64,000 nucleotides of DNA from Flavobacterium inviolabile (lineage in GTDB: Bacteria; Bacteroidota; Bacteroidia; Flavobacteriales; Flavobacteriaceae): assembly GCF_013389455.1 (NCBI RefSeq), contig NZ_CP058278.1, positions 434,001-498,000 on the forward strand. Direction: 5' to 3'. Both the position numbers and the translations under genes were made by a program. Position 1 is the first letter of the stretch. Each line of letters begins with the position of its first letter. Positions 26,261-33,965 of this stretch are shown here, piece by piece. The notes beneath the pieces are model-generated. The model saw nothing but the letters and a program-made list of their open reading frames with translations, ran no database searches and was not told the origin of the DNA.

Positions 26261-26937
26261 ATACTTGTCTTTTTAGTGAATAAAAAGTCATCATTCACTT
26301 TTTGCAAAAGCTCATGACTGTCTATATGTTGGGAAAAAATTGGGTGGTGAAAATCATCCAGTTTATTTAATAACCTTATCAGCTGCATTTTTTCAGGATA
26401 AGACAAATCACCTGAAACAATTTGAGTTGCTAGGCGTATTTTTCCCATTTGTTCGCTTAATGATTCCAAACCTCTGGGAGTGATCTTAATTACTTTACTT
26501 CTCCTGTCCGTTTCTGAATCACTCTGTATTACCCAGCCATTTTTGATCAAACGGTTAATGATTTGCATCCCTGTTGGTTTATCCTGTATATTTTTTTTAA
26601 CAAGCTCCATCTTTGTCATTGCACCAAAAGCTTTTAAATTAATTAGATAAACGAAATCTTCTTGTGTCGAAAACTCAGAACCGTGAATAGCAGATTTAGA
26701 GTAGGCTTTAGCATATCGATTCATGTGTACCAATAAAGTACTGATTACACTCTCTGGACTTCTGCCATCTATTTTACCCTCCCAATCAGGTTCTTTTAAA
26801 TCAGAGTTCGTCTCCTTTTCATTATCAGAAACCCATTTTTTAAAGTCTTTTATATCTTTTGGATAACCATCACTGTTATTGTCCCTTTCAAATTTCTCTA
26901 CAAGTTGAATAACGTCCTTAATAAGTTGATAGTTCAT
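26257..26937 (-). CDS. MarR family regulator of the carotenoid operon
   Basis: A 226-residue regulator. A winged helix-turn-helix lies at about residues 110-170 (MTKMELVKKNIQDKPTGMQI, then NRLIKNGWV and the wing SETDRRSKVIKITPRG). It is longer than most MarR proteins (about 150 residues) because of an N-terminal helical extension of roughly 70 residues. It is the first gene of the carotenoid operon and overlaps crtI by 4 bases, so it very probably controls the operon and itself. An 18-bp inverted repeat 12 bases upstream of its start is the likely operator. Confidence 0.88.
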   Translation of the reverse strand: MNYQLIKDVIQLVEKFERDNNSDGYPKDIKDFKKWVSDNEKETNSDLKEPDWEGKIDGRSPESVISTLLVHMNRYAKAYSKSAIHGSEFSTQEDFVYLINLKAFGAMTKMELVKKNIQDKPTGMQIINRLIKNGWVIQSDSETDRRSKVIKITPRGLESLSEQMGKIRLATQIVSGDLSYPEKMQLIRLLNKLDDFHHPIFSQHIDSHELLQKVNDDFLFTKKTSI

Positions 26938-26948
26938 AAATCATTTTT

Positions 26949-26966
26949 TAGTATGTAAATATACTA
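26949..26966 (-). promoter_or_regulatory. probable MarR operator at the carotenoid promoter
   Basis: A palindrome of TAGTAT, six bases, ATACTA lies 12 bases ahead of the marR start codon. On the minus strand it contains TATATTTA, close to the -7 box TAnnTTTG, so a bound dimer would block the promoter. A further ATACTA half-site lies at 26992-26997, 31 bases away. Confidence 0.55.
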
Positions 26967-26997
26967 TTTTTTAAAATAAAAGAATTATTAAATACTA

Positions 26998-27337
26998 AAA
27001 AGGACACATTTACAATGCTTATAAAGTTTTATTTTAGAAGAGAAAGGCAAACTTTAAATACATTTTACCATAAACCTGACTATCGGAATCTATTACCAAT
27101 TAGCAAACTGAGTTACTCGATAATCATTTAACTATTTGATGAGTGCTTCATGTAAATATCATCTAAAATAAATAAAGAAAGTACCTGACCATTTAGCGGA
27201 TAGGAAATGTATGTATGCATTGATAATTGAAATAAAATTTAAATTTATAAAAGCAATAAAGAGCAGAATATTTAATTTACTATCAATCAATCATTTGTCA
27301 TCATTTGACTATATAGGTTCGAGAGAATTTAAATCAT
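26998..27337. other. A/T-rich non-coding gap between the carotenoid operon and tRNA-Ser
   Basis: About 340 bases of very A/T-rich sequence. Only a 42-codon open frame at 27211-27339 is present, with no supporting features. No tRNA-derived repeat or integrase trace is visible. I see no other function in it. Confidence 0.4.
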
Positions 27338-27375
27338 AAAAAAAACCGCAGTAAATCAATGATTTACTGCGGTTT
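27338..27375 (-). terminator. terminator after tRNA-Ser
   Basis: A perfect 15-bp stem (27343-27357 with 27361-27375) closes a 3-nt loop. On the minus strand it is followed by eight T residues (A run at 27338-27345 on the plus strand). It lies 12 bases past the 3' end of the tRNA. Confidence 0.9.
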
Positions 27376-27386
27376 ATACCATTAAG

Positions 27387-27474
27387 CAGAGAGGAAGGGA
27401 TTCGAACCCTCGATACTCTTTTGGAGTATACACACTTTCCAGGCGTGCGCCTTCGACCACTCGGCCACCTCTCT
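27387..27474 (-). tRNA. tRNA-Ser (anticodon GGA)
   Basis: An 88-nt class II tRNA. The acceptor arms agagagg and cctctct pair (5' end at 27474, 3' arm at 27388-27394, discriminator G at 27387). The D-arm gtggccgagtggtcgaagg, the anticodon loop CTGGAAA with anticodon GGA (bases 27438-27440 complement), a long variable arm and the T-loop ggttcgaatcc are all present. It reads UCC/UCU codons. CCA is not encoded. Confidence 0.97.
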
Positions 27475-27534
27475 AATTTCAGATTGCGAATTAACGACTT
27501 TTATTTTGTTTTATCAATGCTTTTTACAAAAATA

Positions 27535-28563
27535 TTATGTCATTTCTCCACGTATTGATGTTTCGTATATAGTTTTAAAAACTGCAGGGGAAACTTTTTG
27601 CCCCAAAAGGTACATCAGCTTAGCAATTGCAGCCTCTGTCGTGATATCCCGGCCCGAAATAACGCCTATTTTTTTTAGCTCTAATCCGGTTTCATATTTG
27701 TCCATATTCACACTTCCTCCGGAACATTGTGTCACATTAACAATGTGCAGTCCGTTTTTTACGGCTTTTTCCAGTATTGCAATAAACCATTCCTCCGTTG
27801 GCGCATTACCGGAACCGTATGTTTCCAGTATAACTCCTTTCAGATTCGGAATATTCAAAACGGCATGTAAAACACTTTCATTGATTCCCGGAAACATTTT
27901 AACAATCACCACATGATCGTCAAAATCCTTGTTTACTTTCAGTTTTTTGTTTCCGTTTCTCTTTAACAGCAGTTCCTCACTCACTTTTAAATGCACACCC
28001 GATTCCGCAATAGCAGGATAATTGGGCGATGTAAAAGCATTAAAGTGTTCCGCGCTTATTTTAGTCGTCCGGTTGCCCCGGTACAGCTTGTATTCAAAAT
28101 ACAGGCATACTTCCGTTATAAGCGGTTTATTTTTATTTTGAAGTGTCGCAATTTGTATGGCCGTAATCAGGTTTTCCTTAGCATCGGTCCTTAAATCACC
28201 TATTGGCAGCTGGGAACCTGTAAACACGACCGGTTTGCTCAGATTTTCGAGCATAAAGCTCAAGGCAGAAGCAGAATATGACATGGTATCCGAACCGTGC
28301 AATACCACAAATCCGTCAAACCTGTCATAATTGTTTTCAATGGCATTCGCCATCGCCACCCATTTTTTCGGATTCATATTCGAAGAATCGATGGGCTCTT
28401 TAAAAGAAAATGTTTCGATATCACAATCCAGCAGTTTCAGTTCCGGAATACGAAGCAGTAATTCATCAAAATTAAATGCTTTCAATACTCCTGTTTCGGA
28501 ATCTTTCACCATACCAATTGTTCCACCGGTGTATATTAACAGAATGTTGGGTCTGTTAGACAT
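27535..28563 (-). CDS. ansA: type I L-asparaginase
   Basis: A 342-residue asparaginase that hydrolyses asparagine to aspartate and ammonia. Both catalytic Thr motifs are present: LLIYTGGTIGM at residues 8-18 and VLHGSDTMSYSASALSFML around residue 88. No signal peptide is visible, which fits the cytoplasmic, low-affinity type I group. Its start overlaps the acyltransferase stop by 8 bases, so the two are co-transcribed. Confidence 0.93.
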   Translation of the reverse strand: MSNRPNILLIYTGGTIGMVKDSETGVLKAFNFDELLLRIPELKLLDCDIETFSFKEPIDSSNMNPKKWVAMANAIENNYDRFDGFVVLHGSDTMSYSASALSFMLENLSKPVVFTGSQLPIGDLRTDAKENLITAIQIATLQNKNKPLITEVCLYFEYKLYRGNRTTKISAEHFNAFTSPNYPAIAESGVHLKVSEELLLKRNGNKKLKVNKDFDDHVVIVKMFPGINESVLHAVLNIPNLKGVILETYGSGNAPTEEWFIAILEKAVKNGLHIVNVTQCSGGSVNMDKYETGLELKKIGVISGRDITTEAAIAKLMYLLGQKVSPAVFKTIYETSIRGEMT

Positions 28564-29689
28564 TTTCGTATTTCATTTTATTGATTACCGGATTGGCATA
28601 CATGGCCAGGAATCCGTCGCGCAGCGTTTTTACTTCTCCGCCCAGTTTCATTTCCAGTCGTCTTTCAAAAAGCTGTTTTTCTTTCTGCGTATAACGTTCC
28701 GAAAAACGATCGGTTTTATGCAGTAAATCGTATGCGATATAATTGGTCGGCCACAGGCGGTAAGTTGAAAGTATCGAATCGTCTATAACCTGCGCCAAAG
28801 CCTGAATCTGCTTATTGGAATTATCAAACTCCGCTCCAATCTTATCCAGTTCTTTATCCAGCACATCGCCCACATGAATGTGTATTCTTTTCTTTTGCCC
28901 GATAATACCGCTGATCAGCGTAATAAAATCTTCATTCTTCTCCTTGATATACACTTCATCATTTGCTTCAGCCATCAGTTGCGGCATTTTCAAAGCATCT
29001 GTAGGATCGTATTCGTATGAAATTGAAACCGGAACGATTTTTATTTTTTTAAAGAATTCGATAACGTTCTTTCCTTCGCAGGCCATCGCCAGCATTTTCA
29101 GCACACCCGGATTGGTGGCGTCATTACCGTCTTTTGTTCTTCCTTCTCTTTGTGCAATCCAGACAGACCGGTTTTCTTTTGTCAGTAAATGATACATGAA
29201 TTCCGACATCAGTTTTGAACTTTGCAGCAATTCTCTTGGCGGCAATCCTCTTTGTACCAAAAAGTTTCGGTTGAGTTTTGACAAGGTCAGCAAAAACGAT
29301 TTCTGCACTAAATTATCACCAATAGCAGAAGCCGTCATAATCTGCCCATGGTCAAACAGGCTGACATTTAAAAGGGAAGTATCTAAAATGATATCGCGAT
29401 GGTTCGATATAAAAAGGTAAGCCGTATTCGGTTCCAGTTTTTCAAATCCGGAAGCCGTTAACCCGTCTGAACTTTTTTCCAGAACTCTTTGAACTGACTG
29501 ATAAATAAAATTCACCTGAAAATCTCTGATGGAGTGCGTTCTTTCCAATTGTTCCATCCATACCGCATCATCTGTATCGGGAAACGTAAAGCTCATCAGG
29601 GCCTTCATCATGGGGTGATGCATGATGCTTTTTAGAGCTTCATTTACTTCAGAATCATAAAACTGGCGTATATGATCAAATTTTGACAT
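28556..29689 (-). CDS. glycerol-phosphate-type acyltransferase
   Basis: A 377-residue protein with the PlsC/PlsB acyltransferase HX4D motif in FISNHRDIILDTSLL (about residues 94-108), and the downstream glycerol-binding block with QREGRTKDGNDATNPG (FPEGxR-like). It probably transfers an acyl group to a lysophospholipid or glycerol phosphate at the inner membrane; the precise acceptor cannot be named. Related flavobacterial proteins are usually listed as 1-acylglycerol-3-phosphate acyltransferase. It precedes and overlaps ansA. Confidence 0.8.
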   Translation of the reverse strand: MSKFDHIRQFYDSEVNEALKSIMHHPMMKALMSFTFPDTDDAVWMEQLERTHSIRDFQVNFIYQSVQRVLEKSSDGLTASGFEKLEPNTAYLFISNHRDIILDTSLLNVSLFDHGQIMTASAIGDNLVQKSFLLTLSKLNRNFLVQRGLPPRELLQSSKLMSEFMYHLLTKENRSVWIAQREGRTKDGNDATNPGVLKMLAMACEGKNVIEFFKKIKIVPVSISYEYDPTDALKMPQLMAEANDEVYIKEKNEDFITLISGIIGQKKRIHIHVGDVLDKELDKIGAEFDNSNKQIQALAQVIDDSILSTYRLWPTNYIAYDLLHKTDRFSERYTQKEKQLFERRLEMKLGGEVKTLRDGFLAMYANPVINKMKYENV

Positions 29690-29753
29690 TAGTTATTTTA
29701 TTTAGCAATCCACAAATGAACGAAAATTTTATTAATTGAACGGAATTTCTTTG

Positions 29754-30521
29754 TTAAATACCAAAAATTGCTTTAGAATTTTCCGTTGTTATCCGGGCAA
29801 CTTCTTCTACAGGGAGCTCATAAATTAGCGCAAGCTTTTCGGCTACTAATTTCGTATAACTGCTTTCATTTCTTTTCCCCCTGTAAGGAACCGGAGCCAG
29901 ATATGGAGAATCTGTTTCCAGTACAATATGTTTGATATCAATCTGATTTAAAAACTGGTCGATTTTTCCGTTTTTAAAAGTCACCACGCCTCCTATTCCC
30001 AGCTTCATATTATAGGATATTGCCTGTAATGCCTGTTCGTAGGTTCCGCTGAAGCAATGGAAAATCCCGAATAAATCGGCTGATTTTTCCGTTTCCAGCA
30101 CTTCAAAAATCTCATCAAAGGCTTCTCTGCAATGAATGTTAATAGGCAATTTATATTGTTTCGCCAATTGTATCTGCCGGCGGAACGCTGTTTGCTGAAT
30201 CGCCAAAGTTGTTTTATCCCAGTACAGGTCAATCCCGATTTCTCCGATAGCCAGAAATTTTCGCTTTTTAAGCTCCGCTTCAACATGTGCCAGCTCCTGT
30301 TCGTAATTTTCTTTTACATAACACGGATGAAGTCCCATCATCAAATAAATATTTTCCGGAAATTCTTTTTCCAGGTCGTACATTTTCTGAGTATACTCAG
30401 AATCTATGGACGGTACAAAAAAACGTGTAACACCGGCAGCAATTGCCCGGGTTATCATTTCGGTTCTGTCCTGGTCAAATTCTTCCGAATATAAATGGGT
30501 ATGCGTATCTGTTAAAGTCAT
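29754..30521 (-). CDS. TatD family metal-dependent hydrolase
   Basis: A 255-residue TIM-barrel hydrolase with the full set of metal ligands: DTHTHLY at residues 4-10, GEIGIDLYWD, INIHCREAF, IFHCFSGTYEQA and ETDSPYLAPVPYRGKRNESS near the C-terminus. The family comprises 3'-5' DNA/RNA exonucleases and related phosphoesterases. The gene is divergent from the aspartic protease, with overlapping promoter elements between them. Confidence 0.95.
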   Translation of the reverse strand: MTLTDTHTHLYSEEFDQDRTEMITRAIAAGVTRFFVPSIDSEYTQKMYDLEKEFPENIYLMMGLHPCYVKENYEQELAHVEAELKKRKFLAIGEIGIDLYWDKTTLAIQQTAFRRQIQLAKQYKLPINIHCREAFDEIFEVLETEKSADLFGIFHCFSGTYEQALQAISYNMKLGIGGVVTFKNGKIDQFLNQIDIKHIVLETDSPYLAPVPYRGKRNESSYTKLVAEKLALIYELPVEEVARITTENSKAIFGI

Positions 30522-30544
30522 TATAATCTTTTCTTTTAAAAGTG

Positions 30545-30582
30545 CAAAGGTACAAAGTTGTTCGTTTTTTAAACTATTTTTG
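30545..30582. promoter_or_regulatory. overlapping divergent promoters of tatD and the aspartic protease
   Basis: TACCTTTG on the minus strand (30545-30552) serves the tatD gene, and TATTTTTG on the plus strand (30575-30582) serves the protease. Both match the TAnnTTTG -7 box. With only 65 bases between the two start codons, the two polymerases would compete for space. Confidence 0.5.
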
Positions 30583-30586
30583 AGTT

Positions 30587-31027
30587 ATGGAAAACTTGCA
30601 TGAGATCTTAAAAAATAAAGGTTATCTTAAAATTCCTTTTAAAGTATCAAAAACACAGCATTTACTGATAAAAGCCAAAATCAACGGCGTTCCCGGCAGT
30701 TTTATTTTAGACACCGGAGCATCCAATAGCTGTATTGGCTTTGAAAGCATCGACCGTTTTAAACTGGCCGCACAGGATTCGCCCACCATGGCTGCCGGAG
30801 CCGGCGCCACCGGAATGCAGACTAAAATGGCAACGGATAACCTGCTGCAGCTTTCCCGATGGAAAACCAGTGATTTTGCACTGGTTATTTTTGACATGAG
30901 CCATGTCAATCTGGCCTTACAACAATACAAAGCAAAACCGGTACACGGAATAATCGGGGCAGATATACTACTAAAAGGCAAAGGAATCATTGACTACTAC
31001 AACCATTATTTATATTTAAAAAAATAA
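30587..31027 (+). CDS. retropepsin-like aspartic protease
   Basis: A 146-residue single-domain protein of clan AA. The catalytic motif FILDTGASNSCIG (Asp42) and the second glycine-rich strand HGIIGADILLKGKGIIDY match retroviral-type proteases, which act as homodimers. No signal peptide is visible, so it may be cytoplasmic. Substrates are unknown. The start at 30587 gives the full length before Asp42. It precedes a T9SS-secreted protein gene after 61 bases, but a functional tie is not apparent. Confidence 0.85.
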   Translation: MENLHEILKNKGYLKIPFKVSKTQHLLIKAKINGVPGSFILDTGASNSCIGFESIDRFKLAAQDSPTMAAGAGATGMQTKMATDNLLQLSRWKTSDFALVIFDMSHVNLALQQYKAKPVHGIIGADILLKGKGIIDYYNHYLYLKK

Positions 31028-31088
31028 TCCTCGCTATTTGTGCATTTTTCATTAGCTTTGAGACTCAAATCACTGAAAGCCAAAGCAC

Positions 31089-32681
31089 ATGAAAAAAAAC
31101 TACTTTATCACATCACTACTTATCCTACTGATCTCTTTCGCTTCGTTTGGACAGGCTTGTAACGTTCCGGCAAATATTGCCGTGACCAATGTTACAGCGA
31201 CTACCGCCAACATTAGCTGGACATCTTCCAACAATGAAACGCAGTGGGAAGTTATTATTTTGCCACTTGGTACTCCTGCACCACAACCTGGCACTCCCGG
31301 AATAGTATCGGTAACCAGTCCTTATACCGTTACGATGCTATCACCTTGTACTTCCTATGATGTATATGTGAGAGCCATTTGCACTCCAACAACAAACAGC
31401 AACTGGTCTGCTCCGGTAAATTTTAACACCATAATGTCTTTACCTGCCAATGGCCTGCCTAATTTATTAATATGCGGCATGAATAATAGCGGTTTTGCCC
31501 TTTTTAATTTAACGGCACAAACCCCGGTTGTATTAGACGGCTTAAATCCGGCTACACATACTGTAGACTACTATACAACCATGCAGGATGCTAGTAACAG
31601 CGCCAATCCGATAGCCACACCTCAAAGCTACACCAACACAACTCCTTTTTCACAAGTAATTTTTGTACGGGTTAGCGATACCGCAACCGGCTGTCATCGC
31701 GTTATTAGCTTTAACCTGACCGTTAATGCTTCACCTGTTGTAAGTTTGCCAGGATCAGGTTTCATTTGTTTTGATGCCAATACCAGTACAACAACGCCTT
31801 ATACCATTTCAACCGGTCTGTCCGGCACCCTGCATTCTTTTGTATGGTCCCTGAACGGCACACCTATTTCCGGTGCCACCGGCGCAACTTTTAATGCTAC
31901 ACAAGAAGGTGTATACAGTGTAACAGCCACCGATATTGTTAATGGATGTACCTCAATGCCTTCCGAAATTGTACTTAGCTTAACAAATGCTCCTACCGCT
32001 ACTGCTGCGATTACCAACCAAACGGTAACCATAAATGTTAGCGGCCAGGGTGATTTCCAATTTCAGATTGATAATGAGCCGGCACAAAACAGTAACATCT
32101 TTACCAATGTTGCTTTAGGAACGCATTCCATAGCCATTATCCCTTCGCATTCCAGCTGTGGCCCACTATATTTAACCGTGACCGTGACCACACCATCGGC
32201 TCCATTAGGACAACCGACACAGACATTCACACCGGGACAGACATTAGCCCATCTTACCGTTAACGGGCAAAACATCCAATGGTATGCAAATCCGGCTGCT
32301 CACGGGTTAACAACCGAGCCTACATTACCGCTATCAACCGTTTTAGTAAACAATACTACCTATTATGCTTCACAAACCATTAACGGTATTGAAAGCCCGG
32401 ACCGCTTAGCGATAACAGTCTCCACTGCTTTAAACAGCGAAGATTTCACCTTTAAAAAACTGGCTTACTATCCGAATCCGGTAGCCAATACGTTAACTGT
32501 TTCAAACCAGGAGAATTTCAGTAACATTACTGTTACCAATTTACTGGGCCAGCTTATTGTAAATAAATCCCTGAATACAAACCAATATGAAATGGATTTT
32601 TCCAGCCTGTCAAAAGGTATTTACCTTATAAAAGTAAAAGCCGCTAATCAGGAAAAAACGTTTAAGATCGTCAAGAATTAA
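31089..32681 (+). CDS. secreted fibronectin type III protein with a type IX sorting domain
   Basis: A 530-residue exported protein. A signal peptide covers residues 1-22 (FITSLLILLISFASFGQA). A fibronectin type III domain follows (about 24-118, with TATTANISWTSSNNETQWEV), then several Ig-like/PKD-like beta regions. A C-terminal type A sorting domain (about 455-530) carries the typical LAYYPNPVANTLTV, LLGQLI and KGIYLIKV blocks. It is therefore expected to be sent across the outer membrane by the type IX system and attached or released. Ligand or substrate is not evident. Confidence 0.88.
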   Translation: MKKNYFITSLLILLISFASFGQACNVPANIAVTNVTATTANISWTSSNNETQWEVIILPLGTPAPQPGTPGIVSVTSPYTVTMLSPCTSYDVYVRAICTPTTNSNWSAPVNFNTIMSLPANGLPNLLICGMNNSGFALFNLTAQTPVVLDGLNPATHTVDYYTTMQDASNSANPIATPQSYTNTTPFSQVIFVRVSDTATGCHRVISFNLTVNASPVVSLPGSGFICFDANTSTTTPYTISTGLSGTLHSFVWSLNGTPISGATGATFNATQEGVYSVTATDIVNGCTSMPSEIVLSLTNAPTATAAITNQTVTINVSGQGDFQFQIDNEPAQNSNIFTNVALGTHSIAIIPSHSSCGPLYLTVTVTTPSAPLGQPTQTFTPGQTLAHLTVNGQNIQWYANPAAHGLTTEPTLPLSTVLVNNTTYYASQTINGIESPDRLAITVSTALNSEDFTFKKLAYYPNPVANTLTVSNQENFSNITVTNLLGQLIVNKSLNTNQYEMDFSSLSKGIYLIKVKAANQEKTFKIVKN

Positions 32682-32707
32682 CAACGATAAATTCTCCAAA
32701 ACACATG

Positions 32708-32738
32708 ACCAGTCAGGATTTCCTGGCTGGTTTTTTTT
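32708..32738 (+). terminator. terminator after the T9SS-secreted protein gene
   Basis: A 9-bp stem with one G-T wobble (ccagtcagg / cctggctgg), followed by eight T residues. Confidence 0.8.
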
Positions 32739-33097
32739 ATAGATAACGTTTAAGGTCTGCCCCATTTAACCCGAAAACAACAGGTCCGGATTTTATCAAT
32801 AAAATGATCCCGCAGCAGCAAACCGGATTCTAACGTAAAAATCCTCTTTGCCCTTTGCTTTTTGCTTTTTGCTCTTTACTCCACCCATCCCCTAAAAAAC
32901 AACTTTCTTGAAAAAGAATTAAAAAACAGTTTTTAATAATTTATTTGTGTTAAATATTTTTATTAATCCAAAAATATTGTTAAAATTTGTAAAACTTTAA
33001 CACTAACTTATGCGTAACTAACCCTCATGTTTAACTCAATTTAATGACACTATGTAAAAAGAACTAAAAATCTAACCCAATCTTAACTAACTAAAAA
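32739..33097 (+). other. non-coding leader region upstream of the orphan regulator-like gene
   Basis: No open frame of interest is present. A short stretch at about 32845-32880 repeats the unit ctttgc/ctttttg several times. The last 150 bases are highly A/T-rich with scattered taacta repeats just before the ATG at 33098. A promoter is likely here, but no clean TAnnTTTG box with a spaced TTG can be assigned. Confidence 0.35.
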
Positions 33098-33928
33098 ATG
33101 AAACTGATTATTGAACAACTAAAAAAAGGCATTCAAACCCATCCTTCCGTTCTTAACAGTACCTTGTCGAGTGTAAAAACATGGAAAAGAGCCCAATACC
33201 TTATATTGGCTGAAATTATTGCACACAAACTATCCAAATCGGAACACCTGCAGGGTGTCAAAAAAAATGAATTAGGAACAACTATTTCCAGCACGACCTT
33301 ACAGCGGATTTTCACCAATGATTATTCCAACAAGGAAAACACCGACTTACGCTTTTTAAAAACCTTAGACAAACTCGCTATTTTTATCGGGTTTCCCTCT
33401 CTGAACAGTTTTATTCTAAACCAATCCTGCGAGAACAATGCTGCTATAGCTGAGGAACACAGAACCAAAGATGTGCTCAGCAGTTATTTTGAAAACCTGA
33501 TTTATCAGTTTTGCCAGGACGAATTTAACTGTCTTTTAAAACTCCCGCAGGTCGATTTAAGTGGTCTTTCCGATTCCATCTTTGAAGATGGCCCCTTAAC
33601 AAAACGCGTCACGGATTTATTAGAAAAGTACTCCAAACTGGACTTACAGCTGAACAACGAAAACAACCGTTCTAATTTTGAAATTTATGATTTCCGGATC
33701 ACCAGTATTGACGACACCCTTGTTGTTATTTCTGCAAAAGAATTCTGGAACCTCGAATGGAGAAACCACCAGGGAGAGATTGTCAACGTTTACAATAAAA
33801 TTAACCGTCAGACCTATTTTATAAAAAAACGGGGAGATAGCTGGCGCATTTGGGACAACTATAATCCGGACTACAACAACCTTAATACAGAAGTCTCACA
33901 GGACATGATGAAAAAAATGGAAGTCTAA
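33098..33928 (+). CDS. regulator-like protein with an N-terminal helix-turn-helix-type domain
   Basis: A 276-residue soluble protein. The N-terminal half (about residues 45-115) carries the pattern ELGTTISSTTLQRIFTNDYS and then LKTLDKLAIFIGFPSLNSFI. This is a recurrent Bacteroidetes module (xISxxTLxRxF ... TLDxLAxFLGYxSWxxF) with a helix-turn-helix look. The C-terminal part (about 190-265, ISAKEFWNLEWRNHQGEIVN and GDSWRIWDNY) resembles an NTF2-like/IMS-type pocket. It may therefore sense a small ligand or stress and bind DNA, but this is inference. It is an isolated gene with a terminator downstream. Confidence 0.65.
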   Translation: MKLIIEQLKKGIQTHPSVLNSTLSSVKTWKRAQYLILAEIIAHKLSKSEHLQGVKKNELGTTISSTTLQRIFTNDYSNKENTDLRFLKTLDKLAIFIGFPSLNSFILNQSCENNAAIAEEHRTKDVLSSYFENLIYQFCQDEFNCLLKLPQVDLSGLSDSIFEDGPLTKRVTDLLEKYSKLDLQLNNENNRSNFEIYDFRITSIDDTLVVISAKEFWNLEWRNHQGEIVNVYNKINRQTYFIKKRGDSWRIWDNYNPDYNNLNTEVSQDMMKKMEV

Positions 33929-33930
33929 TA

Positions 33931-33960
33931 AAAAACCCCGTAAAAATGTACGGGGTTTTT
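33931..33960. terminator. bidirectional terminator between convergent genes
   Basis: A 12-bp stem (33931-33942 with 33949-33960, aaaaaccccgta / tacggggttttt) with a 6-nt loop, between the stop codons of the orphan protein gene and the convergent MFS gene. Confidence 0.85.
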
Positions 33961-33965
33961 AAATA

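Noticed and set aside
27211..27339. A 42-codon open frame (MYALIIEIKFKF...) in the A/T-rich gap before tRNA-Ser
   Set aside because: It consists mostly of Lys, Ile and Phe as expected from random A/T-rich sequence, it ends inside the A run of the tRNA terminator, and no conserved features or promoter support it.
27387..27474. tRNA-Ser as an integration site of a mobile island
   Set aside because: No integrase gene and no copy of the tRNA 3' end (gagaggaagggattcgaac) is seen down to 21.2 kb, so there is no direct sign of integration.
32848..32882. A CRISPR-like or tandem repeat array
   Set aside because: The units are very short and only a few, with no spacers of constant length. No CRISPR array is seen anywhere in the window.
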